Source of the DNA: Dehalococcoidia bacterium UBA2991
GTDB lineage: Bacteria; Chloroflexota; Dehalococcoidia; Tepidiformales; Tepidiformaceae
Reading direction: 5' to 3'
DNA: 64,000 bases
Assembly (NCBI GenBank): GCA_002346645.1
Contig: DEAD01000003.1
Span: 32,803 to 96,802, forward strand
The first letter of the stretch is position 1, and each line of letters begins with the position of its first letter. Under the pieces are notes generated by a model. It did not search any database. It was not told the DNA's origin and saw only the letters and a program-made list of their open reading frames with translations. The translations under genes were made by a program, and so were the position numbers. This document shows, in pieces, positions 51,443 to 60,387 of the stretch.

Positions 51443-53200
51443 ATGGCTGAGATGTTTGGTATCGAGGTAACCCTCGAAGAGAATGTAATGATCCCAATGC
51501 GGGACGGTGTACGTCTAGAGTGCGATGTATATCGCCCTGCTGGCTCTGGCCCTTACCCCACTATCCTTACCCGCTCGCCTTATGGTCGAACAGCTGGGAC
51601 CGCTCGTCCTAACACAGGTGCTGATTTCTGGCTTCGTCTCGGCTATGCCTATGTTACTCAGGACTGTCGCGGGCGCTTCGGTTCTGAGGGTGAGTACACT
51701 CCCCACCTCTACGAGGGCCCTGATGGTTACGACACTGTGGAGTGGATTGCTGAGCAATCTTGGTGCGATGGCAACATTGGCACAGTTGGACAGTCCTACC
51801 TCGGTGCAGACCAATACCAACTTGCTCCGTACTCCCCCCCTCATCTCAAGGCAATGGCTCCTGTCTCCGGCACTGCTGACCATCGTCAGAGCTGGACCCG
51901 TCATGCTGGCGGTGCCCTTGAGCATGGCTGGATGGTGCCGTATTCGCTATTGAAAGGTCGAAACACATTAGAGCGGAAGGGCCTGACAGGTGAGGAGATG
52001 GAAACCCTCGAGGGCTATCTCGATCCGCCCGAAGAGCATGGCTTTTTTGCGCAGCCCCTGACTCCTGAGGGTTACTCACATGTACCCCTTACCGACTGGA
52101 TCCCGCGTATGGAAGACAGCGCTCCATACTTCAAGGATTACCTAAATAATCCTGATGATGGCCCTTTCTGGTGGCAGATCAACGTCCGTCGTGGCTTCCA
52201 TACCGTTGATATGCCCATGCTTCACTTCGGCTCCTGGTACGACATCTTCCTGGAGGGAACACTCTCCGGATACGAGGGTATTAATACCCTCGGTGGACCA
52301 AATGCCCGGGGAAAGCAACGACTCCTTGTAGGTCCATGGGGCCATATTGGCTACTCGCTCCCAACAAGTGGGGGTACTGGAGATCTCGACTTCGGTCCGG
52401 AGGCCGAGATCGACTTCATGGAGATGCAGGAACGCTGGTTTGGGCATTGGCTCAAGGGCGAGGAAAACGGAATCATGGATGAGGCCCCTGTTCGCATCTT
52501 CGTCATGGGGGAGAACCGCTGGCGTGATGAGCAGGAATGGCCTCTAGCTCGTACCGAATACACTCCCTGGTATCTGCACAGTGATGGGTCCGCTAACAGC
52601 CTTAACGGTGACGGTACTCTTAGCCCTGATGCGCCTGCTGTAGAACCACCTGATCGCTATGTCTACGACCCGAATGACCCCGTTCCCAGTTTGGGTGGTA
52701 ACAACCTCATCATCCCCAGGGGTGCATTTGACCAGCGCCCTGCCGAGGAGCGCGACGATGTACTGGTCTACTCCAGCGAGGTTCTGAGCGAAGATCTCGA
52801 GGTGACAGGGCCGTTGCGGGTAACTCTCTGGGCTACCTCTTCGGCTGTGGATACGGACTTTATGGCCAAGTTAGTTGATGTCTATCCCGATGGATACGCT
52901 CAGAACTTGCAAGATGGCATGATCCGGGCTCGCTACCGGGATTCGGCTAGCAACCCATCGCTGCTTACGCCTGGTCAGCCCTATCGCTATGAGATTGACC
53001 TGTGGGCCACTAGTCACGTCTTCCTTGCTGGGCACCGGATCAGAATCGAGATTAGTTCGTCGTGCTTCCCTCGTTTCGATCGGAATCCCAATACTGGCAC
53101 TCCCGTGGAGAGCGAGAGCAACCTCGTTCCTGCGGCTCAGGTGGTGCTCCACGATGCCCAGCATCCCTCATACATCACTTTGCCCGTGATCCCGCGGTAA
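51443..53200 (+). CDS. CocE/NonD-family hydrolase (X-Pro dipeptidyl-peptidase S15-like)
   Basis: 585 aa. N-terminal alpha/beta hydrolase with MIPMRDGVRLECDVYRP and the nucleophile S118 in GTVGQSYLG; a C-terminal jelly-roll domain (ATSSAVDTDFMAKLVDVYPDG; HRIRIEISSSCFPRFDRNPNTG). The family includes cocaine esterase, glutaryl-7-ACA acylase and X-Pro peptidases. GGAGG 6 nt upstream of the ATG. No signal peptide seen, so cytoplasmic. It converges with a Rieske oxygenase across a strong hairpin. Ester or amide hydrolysis of a small substrate is likely. Confidence 0.9.
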   Translation: MAEMFGIEVTLEENVMIPMRDGVRLECDVYRPAGSGPYPTILTRSPYGRTAGTARPNTGADFWLRLGYAYVTQDCRGRFGSEGEYTPHLYEGPDGYDTVEWIAEQSWCDGNIGTVGQSYLGADQYQLAPYSPPHLKAMAPVSGTADHRQSWTRHAGGALEHGWMVPYSLLKGRNTLERKGLTGEEMETLEGYLDPPEEHGFFAQPLTPEGYSHVPLTDWIPRMEDSAPYFKDYLNNPDDGPFWWQINVRRGFHTVDMPMLHFGSWYDIFLEGTLSGYEGINTLGGPNARGKQRLLVGPWGHIGYSLPTSGGTGDLDFGPEAEIDFMEMQERWFGHWLKGEENGIMDEAPVRIFVMGENRWRDEQEWPLARTEYTPWYLHSDGSANSLNGDGTLSPDAPAVEPPDRYVYDPNDPVPSLGGNNLIIPRGAFDQRPAEERDDVLVYSSEVLSEDLEVTGPLRVTLWATSSAVDTDFMAKLVDVYPDGYAQNLQDGMIRARYRDSASNPSLLTPGQPYRYEIDLWATSHVFLAGHRIRIEISSSCFPRFDRNPNTGTPVESESNLVPAAQVVLHDAQHPSYITLPVIPR

Positions 53201-53223
53201 CCGAGGACACTCTGGGCTTACAA

Positions 53224-53256
53224 ATAAGGGGACGACCCATTGGGTCGTCCCCTTAT
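53224..53256. terminator. Strong bidirectional intrinsic terminator
   Basis: Perfect 15-bp stem (ATAAGGGGACGACCC / GGGTCGTCCCCTTAT) with a 3-nt ATT loop between the convergent CocE and Rieske genes. The A/T ends give U-rich tails in both directions (downstream AAATTT on the forward strand). Confidence 0.85.
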
Positions 53257-53283
53257 AAATTTAATGCCGCTATGGTCGTAACC

Positions 53284-54612
53284 TTAGCGGTCTGGTCCGT
53301 AAAGGTACTGTTCCAAGGCGTAGTGCATCGCTCGAATGCGGCGTTCCTCGCTGTTGAGCAGAATGCCGTTGAATCCCTGCGAGTGATAGGACTCTTGCAC
53401 AATCTGCGCCTGAGCCATGTCCTGCGCTAACGCCTCAAACACCTCAACTTCGTGAGCACTTCCCCTGATCGTCTGGGGACGTGGTGGTACCGGGGTACCC
53501 TCGGGGAGGCGGGCGAAAACCTGGTAGTCCCAGAGGCACTGATTTGGGTTTGTTGGGTGCGGGCGCGCCCGGAAGTAGGTGAGTGATGTTCCCCCGATGT
53601 TCAGTGTGATGTTCGGGAAGATCATGTAGTGGTAGTCGTCGATTAGCTGCTCATCATGCAGCCCTGAGACGTCCACACCCATCTGCTCATAAAGCTCACG
53701 GCGCGCCTTCATGATGGCTGGGCGAACGTCGTCCACTCCGCCATCGAATGAATCCTTGTCGATGCCGCAGGCTGCTAGCTGCTGCCACTGCGAGTCAGTA
53801 ATCATCTCTTTGTCGCTGTACCCGTGGCTACGTGCCATATCGTCCGTCCAGGCCCCCCCATCGGGGTAACCTTGGCGGATGAGTTGGCGGCTGTGCTTGC
53901 CCTCGTCATACACATCCAAAGGTGTGCCGGCGGTGTCCCACCACTCTATAAGCTGAGGGTGCAGTGCTGGAAGGTGGTAGATCTCTGCAAACTGGTCTAC
54001 TGCGAACTTCCAGTTGCAATCCCAGACTAGTTGGAAGTCTTGGACTAGGTGGTACTCATCGAAACGGTATGGATCGAGATGGGCAGGCATAACGCCTAAA
54101 AACTCGCTCAGTGGCTCGGCGTCTTCGTTCATGTTGAAGAAGAGGAAACCAGCCCAGGTGTCTACGCGAACCTCGGTGAGTTGCTGCTTCTCTTCGGGGA
54201 TACCGTTCACGAAGTGCTGTCGGTCGGGAACAGATTGCAGATCGCCGTCGATATCGAAGGTCCACAGATGGAAGGGGCATTGCAGTTGTTCTGCGTGCCC
54301 AACGCCCTCACTCGGGCGCAGTCGGCTGCCACGGTGCGGGCAGATATTGAAATAGCCTTTGAACTCATTCTCTCCCGTGCGGATGAATATGAAAGACTCT
54401 AGTCCTAAAGTGTGCGTGAAGTAGTCACCTACTTCTGGGATGTCGCAAATAGGGCCAGCGATGTTCCAAACCTTCGTCCACATGCGGTCCCATTCGAGCT
54501 TTGCGAACTCTGGGTCGATGTAGCGTTTCTGGTCGATCACGCCCGTGCCCATGTCGGGTTCGTCCACTCGCTCTAGCGGTGTCATCGGCTGCTGTTTGTT
54601 CTGGGTAACCAT
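53284..54612 (-). CDS. Rieske oxygenase alpha subunit, paralogue of the 46844 gene
   Basis: 442 aa. C91-x-H93 (NICPHRGS) and C112-x2-H115 (CPFHLW); iron ligands H213 and H218 in YHLPALHPQ; D398 in QDMAQAQ. The C-terminus is almost the same as that of the other copy, including NSEERRIRAMHYAL. AGGAGG 4-5 nt before the ATG. Unlike its paralogue it is not followed by CoA-transferases on the same strand; it stands alone and ends at the terminator. Probably a related substrate. Confidence 0.92.
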   Translation of the reverse strand: MVTQNKQQPMTPLERVDEPDMGTGVIDQKRYIDPEFAKLEWDRMWTKVWNIAGPICDIPEVGDYFTHTLGLESFIFIRTGENEFKGYFNICPHRGSRLRPSEGVGHAEQLQCPFHLWTFDIDGDLQSVPDRQHFVNGIPEEKQQLTEVRVDTWAGFLFFNMNEDAEPLSEFLGVMPAHLDPYRFDEYHLVQDFQLVWDCNWKFAVDQFAEIYHLPALHPQLIEWWDTAGTPLDVYDEGKHSRQLIRQGYPDGGAWTDDMARSHGYSDKEMITDSQWQQLAACGIDKDSFDGGVDDVRPAIMKARRELYEQMGVDVSGLHDEQLIDDYHYMIFPNITLNIGGTSLTYFRARPHPTNPNQCLWDYQVFARLPEGTPVPPRPQTIRGSAHEVEVFEALAQDMAQAQIVQESYHSQGFNGILLNSEERRIRAMHYALEQYLYGPDR

Positions 54613-54778
54613 GTAGCCTCCTGCTTCGTTTCCCTGGCTAAGGGAATATCCGTTGCGGCGATGGTGGCATTGCCCCGCTCACGCGTCAATGTTGCCAGGC
54701 AATTGTTAAGGGTAGATGCACGTTCCTGCTCCGGTCCTCTACGATGCCCAAACCGCAAATTCGCGCAGGAGGACATCT

Positions 54779-55075
54779 ATGTCCACAGTTGGAGTTGTTG
54801 CCCGTTTCACCGTCCATGCAGAGAAGGCCGATGAGTTCGCCCGTGTTGTGAATGAGCACCTCGTGGCTCCTAGTCAACAGGAGCCCGGTTGTATTCGCTA
54901 CGAGCTTTGGCAGGACAACGAGGACCCCACTGTCTTTGCCATGGTCGAAGAGTGGGAGAGCAATGATGATCTAAACAATCATCTCGCCAATGCCGGAAAT
55001 CGTAGCGGGGGTCCTAACATGGGCGAGTATATGGCCGGCCCCCCGGATATGCGCCGCTTTAGCAAAACCGGCTAA
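54779..55075 (+). CDS. Antibiotic-biosynthesis-monooxygenase / quinol monooxygenase-like (ABM) protein
   Basis: 98 aa ferredoxin-like dimer fold: GVVARFTVHAEKADEFARVV, LVAPSQQEPGCIRYELWQD, FAMVEEWESNDDLNNHL. Close to YgiN-type quinol monooxygenases, which oxidise quinols without cofactor. AGGAGG 6-7 nt before the ATG at 54779. It is divergent from the Rieske gene and converges with an LLM gene. Confidence 0.85.
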   Translation: MSTVGVVARFTVHAEKADEFARVVNEHLVAPSQQEPGCIRYELWQDNEDPTVFAMVEEWESNDDLNNHLANAGNRSGGPNMGEYMAGPPDMRRFSKTG

Positions 55076-55101
55076 GAGGGACGTCCCCACAGATTAGGCA
55101 T

Positions 55102-55992
55102 TTAGGCCTCTCGCATTGGTTTCATAACCTCCTCTACGAACCTGAGCACAGGCTCTGTCGAAGTGGGATGGCCGAAGTCGCAGGTGAAGTGTCTCACCCC
55201 GAGCTCGCGAAGTTGCTCGAGTACTTCGCGCCATTCTTCCGCTTCCTGAGTGTTGTTAGGAAGAGCTGCTTCGCGCGTCACACTAATCGTGATCTCGGAA
55301 GGATCTCGCCCTGCCTCCTCGGCCGATTTCAGCACGATGTCACGCTTTCGTGTCCAGTTCTCTTTCCAGTCATCAACTGGCCACCAGAACGTGTTCCAGC
55401 CGTCGGCTAGGCGCCCCACCATAGGTAGGGAGAGTTGCTCGCCTTGGGCTCCTACCATTATCGGAATCATGGGGTCAGGTCGTGGCGGCGCCTTCGCATC
55501 CTTAATGGTGTAGTAGCGTCCCTCGAAACTAGGGGACTCTTCTGTCCACATCAATCGACAGATTTGTATGGTCTCTTCCAGCTGCCGAATGCGTGTTGCC
55601 GTAGAGGGGAATTCATAGCCATAGCGTTCGAACTCTTCTCCACGCCAACCAGCCCCGATTCCGAGGATGAACCGTCCGCCCGAAAGTGTCTGCAAAGTGG
55701 CTGCCATCTTTGCCGTCAAAGCAGGGTTGCGGTATCCCTGGCCCATAACATGGTGACAAAGCTGTACAGAGGGGAACTTCGCAGCTAGCCACGTTAATGT
55801 TGTCCAAGATTCAAGGAACGGGTCGTTCTCGTCAGCGAAGCCATAGAAGTGGTCCGCTAGCCATACGCAATCAAAATGCTGGAATGCTGTTGGCAGGATG
55901 TTCCGCTCTTGGTACATCACAATTGGTTCGTGGTTGCTGTCTGGTAGGCCGATTACCGGGGATACCCATCCGAAGGTGAGTTCGTCAGTCAC
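55102..55992 (-). CDS. Luciferase-like (LLM) F420/FMN-dependent oxidoreductase
   Basis: 296 aa. FGWVSPVIGLPDSNHEPIV, FDCVWLADHFYGF, GGRFILGIGAGWRGEEFERYG, MVGAQGEQLSLPMVGRLADGWN, RHFTCDFGHP. The GTG at 55992 with GAGGAGA 8 nt upstream is chosen over an ATG at 56037. Fourth LLM of the window and the most different one in its C-terminal third. Substrate unknown. Confidence 0.86.
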   Translation of the reverse strand: MTDELTFGWVSPVIGLPDSNHEPIVMYQERNILPTAFQHFDCVWLADHFYGFADENDPFLESWTTLTWLAAKFPSVQLCHHVMGQGYRNPALTAKMAATLQTLSGGRFILGIGAGWRGEEFERYGYEFPSTATRIRQLEETIQICRLMWTEESPSFEGRYYTIKDAKAPPRPDPMIPIMVGAQGEQLSLPMVGRLADGWNTFWWPVDDWKENWTRKRDIVLKSAEEAGRDPSEITISVTREAALPNNTQEAEEWREVLEQLRELGVRHFTCDFGHPTSTEPVLRFVEEVMKPMREA

Positions 55993-56163
55993 GCGCTTGT
56001 CTCCTCTTAGCCCTACGATAGCCGCGAATGGTGCCATGGGGGCGCCGGGCAGGATACACGAGCAACCTCTTGGTCGCCGTTCACTTGCCCCACAGCTCTC
56101 TCAAACCGGTAAGGTTGCCGCAAACCCATGCCGCGCCATCACATAGGCGCTAGGAGGATGGCC

Positions 56164-57195
56164 ATGCGAGCCCTCATTTATCGCGGACACAAGCGCATTG
56201 AGCTTGAGAACGTGCCAGACGCTCAGGTTTCTGCCCCCGATGGTGCTCTTGTTCGAACAACGAGTTTTGCTATCTGTGGATCTGATTTGCACGGATACCA
56301 TGGTCCAGTAAATGAGGATCGTATCGGTTCTACCATGGGCCATGAGGCTATTGGAGAGGTCGTGGAGGTTGGCCCCGACGTGCGCAGTGTTCGTCCTGGT
56401 GATCACGTTGCCGTCTCTGCTGTTGTTGGCTGTGGCCATTGCGAAGCCTGTCAGGGTCTCCTCACTGCCCGGTGTCCGAACACTGATTCCCGCGTACTCA
56501 ATCTTGGTCAGGCTGAGGCTATTGCGGTTCCTGCCGCCGACTCGTCCCTCCTTCCTATTCCAGAAGGAGTTAGCGATGAGCAAGCAGTGCTCCTTACTGA
56601 CATTCTTCCCACTGGCTACAAGGGCGTACGTGGGGCCGACATTCAACCAGGTGGCACTGTTGCAGTAGTGGGTGCCGGCCCAGTGGGCCAGATGGCCCTG
56701 GAGACAACATTTCTCTTTGGGCCCTCTAAGGTATTCGCCATCGACCAGGTGCCCCACCGTCTCGAGGAGGCGGAGCGGCTCGGCGCTATTCCGATCAATG
56801 CCAGTGAAGTTGATCCTGTTGAGGCTGTTCTCGACCAGACAGGCGGAAAAGGTTGCCAACACGTGATTGAGGCTGCGGGTCCTCAGGCGACGGTACGAAT
56901 TGCCTTTGGTGTGCTTGCTCACGGTGGAACTCTCTCGCAGGTGGGTGCGACAGCGGACCCTGAGATGACTATTAATCTCATGGAAGTCTTTGGTAAGGAT
57001 CTCACCTACCGTATTGGTCTCGTTTCGCCCCAATATGCCTGGCCTGAGTTAGTGCCCCTCCTGCAGGAGGGCAAGCTCCATCCCGAGCGCGTCTTCACGC
57101 ACGAGTTGCCTATGTCTGATGGCCCCAGAGGCTACGAGATTTTCGACAAGCGAGACGATGGCGTCATCAAGGTGATGCTTGATCCCTCCCGCTAA
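56164..57195 (+). CDS. Zinc-dependent alcohol dehydrogenase (MDR, threonine/alcohol dehydrogenase-like)
   Basis: 343 aa. CGSDLHGYHG and MGHEAIGEVVEVG at the catalytic zinc, CGHCEACQGLLTARC at the structural zinc, NAD-binding VVGAGPVGQMALET. The ATG at 56164 has AGGAGG 6 nt upstream; other in-frame ATGs are at 56128 and 56158. Its stop overlaps that of the convergent membrane protein by 4 nt. It should oxidise an alcohol, perhaps of the local pathway. Confidence 0.9.
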   Translation: MRALIYRGHKRIELENVPDAQVSAPDGALVRTTSFAICGSDLHGYHGPVNEDRIGSTMGHEAIGEVVEVGPDVRSVRPGDHVAVSAVVGCGHCEACQGLLTARCPNTDSRVLNLGQAEAIAVPAADSSLLPIPEGVSDEQAVLLTDILPTGYKGVRGADIQPGGTVAVVGAGPVGQMALETTFLFGPSKVFAIDQVPHRLEEAERLGAIPINASEVDPVEAVLDQTGGKGCQHVIEAAGPQATVRIAFGVLAHGGTLSQVGATADPEMTINLMEVFGKDLTYRIGLVSPQYAWPELVPLLQEGKLHPERVFTHELPMSDGPRGYEIFDKRDDGVIKVMLDPSR

Positions 57196-57827
57196 CGCCT
57201 ACTAAGGAATCCTCCCCATTTGCTGGGTTCTCCCGTGTGGCGTTCCCGCGGTGGGGTCAGGTGCGGCTGGAACCGTGCCATCAGTGGTTCATAGGCTTTC
57301 CAGGCAACTGCGGTCACAATCCACATTGCGAGCCCTCCAGCCCAGGCCACTCCGAGTAGGCGAAATATAGCTAATTCGCTAGACGGATCGGATCGGAGTC
57401 CACTTTCTTCGATTGGCACGCGGATGATTAGGCCTTCACTGCTCAGTAAATCGGTAGGTGACAAAAGAATGGCTGCTAGTGGTACGACGAATGTTCGTAG
57501 TAGTGCCAGGAGTAACGCTAGCAGCGATGCTGTGCGGACGTATGTAAGTGGGTGAAAAACCCATAGCGCCACCACGAGGTTGAGAAGGCCTGGCCCCAAA
57601 AGCAAGCCACAGGTAGACCAGAAGTCGAAGTGAAAATAATTCACTCGATCCAGTCGCTCTCCGACCTTGACCCACTCTTGTTCGGTCAGGCCAAGTGCTT
57701 CTGCGTCAACTGTGCCACCCACTGTGAAAAGGAGAAGTCCGCTTAAGGGTAGGGTTACTAGCGGTGTCGCCAGGATCCAAGTGAAGGGGGAGCGTTCCGC
57801 CCACTGCTGTCTGATATTGCCAATCAT
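57192..57827 (-). CDS. Four-helix membrane protein, paralogue of the next gene
   Basis: 211 aa with hydrophobic segments at about 16-37, 72-93, 97-122 and 155-175. It shares a unique layout with the 57864 protein: W-ILxTPLxTLPLSxLLLFTxGG near the start, a FxF-W-T-LLLxPGLxNLV segment, Y-VR-A, and a C-terminal YEPLMARF followed by PP and RR ends. No known family is recognised. No clear ribosome site. Last gene of the envelope operon. Confidence 0.6.
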   Translation of the reverse strand: MIGNIRQQWAERSPFTWILATPLVTLPLSGLLLFTVGGTVDAEALGLTEQEWVKVGERLDRVNYFHFDFWSTCGLLLGPGLLNLVVALWVFHPLTYVRTASLLALLLALLRTFVVPLAAILLSPTDLLSSEGLIIRVPIEESGLRSDPSSELAIFRLLGVAWAGGLAMWIVTAVAWKAYEPLMARFQPHLTPPRERHTGEPSKWGGFLSRR

Positions 57828-57863
57828 GGCTGTGCGGGATGTACGGTTTTAGTAAGCCATTTA

Positions 57864-58541
57864 TTAGCGTTGGCCAAAGAAGCCATGCCAGCGCGCGAGT
57901 GCTTCAGCACGAGGTCCTCCAGGAGGATGGAGATTGCGCCAGTAGCGTGCCATTAGCGGTTCGTATAACTGCCACACTACGATGGTTGCTGCCCAGGCTA
58001 CCGCCCCCCCAATCCAAGCGGCTGTAAGTAGCTGCCGAATCGCTCTCTCTTCCGATGGTGACGAGATGTCGTTGGAGATCCCTGTCGCTACAAGCTCTAC
58101 CTGGAAGTACATTCCACCGTCGGTAATGAGAGAGAAGTGCGAGATGCCGATCGCTGCAAATGGCACGACCAAGGAACGCACCAACCCTAGAGTCAATGCG
58201 ATCCCTGCAGCTACTCGTACGTACCCATTGCTGTGAAATAGCCAGAAAATTACTACCAAGTTGAACAGGCCGGGAAGAGCTAGCAAGAGCCAAGTCCGCC
58301 ACACTTCGAAGTAGAAGAAGCAAGTTTGGGCAATGTGTCCTTCGAATCGGCACAGCTCTCCAGCGGGGAGGTCCAGGGCCTCCGCCCGATGCTCTCCTCC
58401 CAGCGTGAAGAGAAGCAATGCGCTCAGCGGTAGCGTTAATATCGGTGTTACGAGGATCCATAAAAGAGGAACTCGTCCCCAGCTCTGGATTCGCTTCCAT
58501 TTGGCACTACTGGCCATTTGAAAATCTTGAAGGTTTGGCAT
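57864..58541 (-). CDS. Four-helix membrane protein, paralogue of the preceding gene
   Basis: 225 aa, hydrophobic at about 27-48, 84-106, 109-132 and 168-188. LLWILVTPILTLPLSALLLFTLGG and ends YEPLMARYWRNLHPPGG, matching the 211-aa neighbour. A large loop between the third and fourth helices (TDGGMYFQVELVATGISNDISSPSEER) carries the main length difference. It begins 5 nt after the stop of the 600-aa protein. Unknown function; tandem duplication is the simplest origin. Confidence 0.62.
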   Translation of the reverse strand: MPNLQDFQMASSAKWKRIQSWGRVPLLWILVTPILTLPLSALLLFTLGGEHRAEALDLPAGELCRFEGHIAQTCFFYFEVWRTWLLLALPGLFNLVVIFWLFHSNGYVRVAAGIALTLGLVRSLVVPFAAIGISHFSLITDGGMYFQVELVATGISNDISSPSEERAIRQLLTAAWIGGAVAWAATIVVWQLYEPLMARYWRNLHPPGGPRAEALARWHGFFGQR

Positions 58542-58546
58542 CGCAG

Positions 58547-60349
58547 TTAGGAACCATCGCCTTCGTAGGGGATGGTGTGCTCAATGCGGGTTTCCTCTAT
58601 CTCTGCAAGCAAAGGGAACAGTCGATGAGGGTGGTGCGGAAGTGCAAGCATCATTTCCTCGCTGCGGGTCTGCATCCAAGGATCGGTGTGGGCTGGGGCA
58701 CCGGTCTCTAGTCGCATGGTTAGCCAGTGGCCAGAGGAACGGTCGTATGTGGCTGTGCGGCCGAAGGAAACTAAGGAAGGGTCGTCGGGAGCGGGCACGG
58801 CTCCTCGGATATCAGGGTGTTCGAACCACTCCCCTGATCCCCTAGGTGGGTCTGGTAGCTGCTCTATTTTCGTTCCCTCTGCATCGACGATACTGTAGCC
58901 CAGCTTCCCATCGATGCGGGTTTGCACGATCAGGCCCGAGGAGTCTGCGAGCCAGCGTGGCCCTCCAAGATCATCACCGTAGTTGAGCCGGGCCGAGCGA
59001 ATTCGGAATCGGTTTTGTCCTGTCTTGCCGTCGATCACTAATACAGTACTCGTGTCCTGAAATGAGAGTGGTGCTGCTTCCGTGGTAGGAAGAACACGTT
59101 CTCCCGCCACCAAAGAGCCATTCGGAGAGGAAAATGCGCGGTCCACGCGAACGCGCGTGATTCCCTGGCGGTCGCCCTCCCATCCGATGCGCGCCATGAA
59201 TGTGGCGAACACTCCGTAGCCTATGCCTTGTGGCCGCATGGGCCAGTACGAGTACGGCATAAGGAAGGCAGATTTGTCTTCCAACATAGTTGGTGCCTGG
59301 AATAACACTCGACGCAATCCAATTTGTCGGCCTGGTGCCATTACTACTTGTGATTGGGAGGTCTCACTGTCTAGTACGAAAAGAGCTGGGTAATGCTGCG
59401 GTTGGTCTAACGCTAGGAATACACGACGGCCACCTGGTTCGAACATGGGCGGGACCGTTGGGAGGGGTTCACCAGGCAACTCAAACTCGGCGCGCGCCTC
59501 TAAGTCACCGTTTGTCAGGATGTAACGTCTCATGTCCAGTTCTTTTTGGTCGCGGTCTGTGTTCAATATCTCAAAGAGCGCTGCTTCGTCTGAGCAGCCC
59601 ACTAGCTGGAGCTTGTCTTCGGGCCAGCTCCAAGACCTCTCGGAGAATCGGTCGTGTAGAGCGCTTCCTGCTATGACAAAGCGTGCTCCAGTGCTCGCCT
59701 GATACGTGGGAGGGTCGCTGTTTCCGGGATCAGTCAGTTGCCAGCCCTTGATGCTTCCGGCCTCTTCTCCTCGAGTTTGCATGAAGAAGAGGCCGTGTTG
59801 CTCCGTCAGCAGGGCTCCGGGTTCAAAGCTGAAATTTTGAAAAATACCTGAAGCTGGTTGTAGCACTGATAGTGGTGCTGGCACTGGCGTGAGTGTAGGT
59901 GGAACTGGCAGGGGTCGTGAGGGGCGACTTACCGTTTCTGACTCGCCTCCCCCCTGCTTGGCAAGGAAGACTCCTCCTGTCGCAAGCCCCGCGATACCAG
60001 CTGCTGTCAACGCTAGGAAGCCCCTTCGGGAGAGCCTTCGTGGAGAGGCTTGGCGAGGTGGCTGATTTTCGACTGTCGTCTTATTTGTTGTTTGTGTAAC
60101 TTTTTGGGGTTGAACCCGGTTTGAAAGGCTCGGTGGCAAAGGAGTTTCTTGCTGTTGCTCTAGTAGGGCTGATTGCTCCCCTCCTGGTGCCCGACTGATC
60201 CGTGCGTGTGCTTCGGGAATGCTGATTCCGAGGCGCACAGCGATCTCGGCTACCGGCGCTTCCTGAGCTAACAGCTCCTTCAGCAACCGTGAGGTAGCTT
60301 CCTCGCCCTCCTGCGGGTGAAGATCTTCAGGCGATGCCCTCTTGGCCAT
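58547..60349 (-). CDS. Membrane-anchored protein with HTH-like head and large extracytoplasmic domain
   Basis: 600 aa. Residues 20-52 (LLKELLAQEAPVAEIAVRLGISIPEAHARI) look like a helix-turn-helix. A Gln/Pro-rich linker leads to a twin-arginine-like SRRGFL (108-111) and one hydrophobic segment at 111-130, then a Pro-rich stretch (142-160) and a ~430-residue beta-rich domain with repeated D-G/x strands, perhaps a propeller. The topology would put the HTH in the cytoplasm and the propeller outside, as in some transmembrane regulators. TAAAAT 6 nt before the ATG, no Shine-Dalgarno. No family is recognised. Confidence 0.6.
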   Translation of the reverse strand: MAKRASPEDLHPQEGEEATSRLLKELLAQEAPVAEIAVRLGISIPEAHARISRAPGGEQSALLEQQQETPLPPSLSNRVQPQKVTQTTNKTTVENQPPRQASPRRLSRRGFLALTAAGIAGLATGGVFLAKQGGGESETVSRPSRPLPVPPTLTPVPAPLSVLQPASGIFQNFSFEPGALLTEQHGLFFMQTRGEEAGSIKGWQLTDPGNSDPPTYQASTGARFVIAGSALHDRFSERSWSWPEDKLQLVGCSDEAALFEILNTDRDQKELDMRRYILTNGDLEARAEFELPGEPLPTVPPMFEPGGRRVFLALDQPQHYPALFVLDSETSQSQVVMAPGRQIGLRRVLFQAPTMLEDKSAFLMPYSYWPMRPQGIGYGVFATFMARIGWEGDRQGITRVRVDRAFSSPNGSLVAGERVLPTTEAAPLSFQDTSTVLVIDGKTGQNRFRIRSARLNYGDDLGGPRWLADSSGLIVQTRIDGKLGYSIVDAEGTKIEQLPDPPRGSGEWFEHPDIRGAVPAPDDPSLVSFGRTATYDRSSGHWLTMRLETGAPAHTDPWMQTRSEEMMLALPHHPHRLFPLLAEIEETRIEHTIPYEGDGS

Positions 60350-60387
60350 AGGTGAATTTTAGGCGAATGGTGACAGTGTTCGTCGGA

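Noticed and set aside
56101..57033. Long reverse-strand open frame (310 codons) opposite the alcohol dehydrogenase
   Set aside because: It lies wholly antisense to a gene with clear zinc and NAD motifs, has low-complexity Asn/Ser/His composition and no family resemblance.
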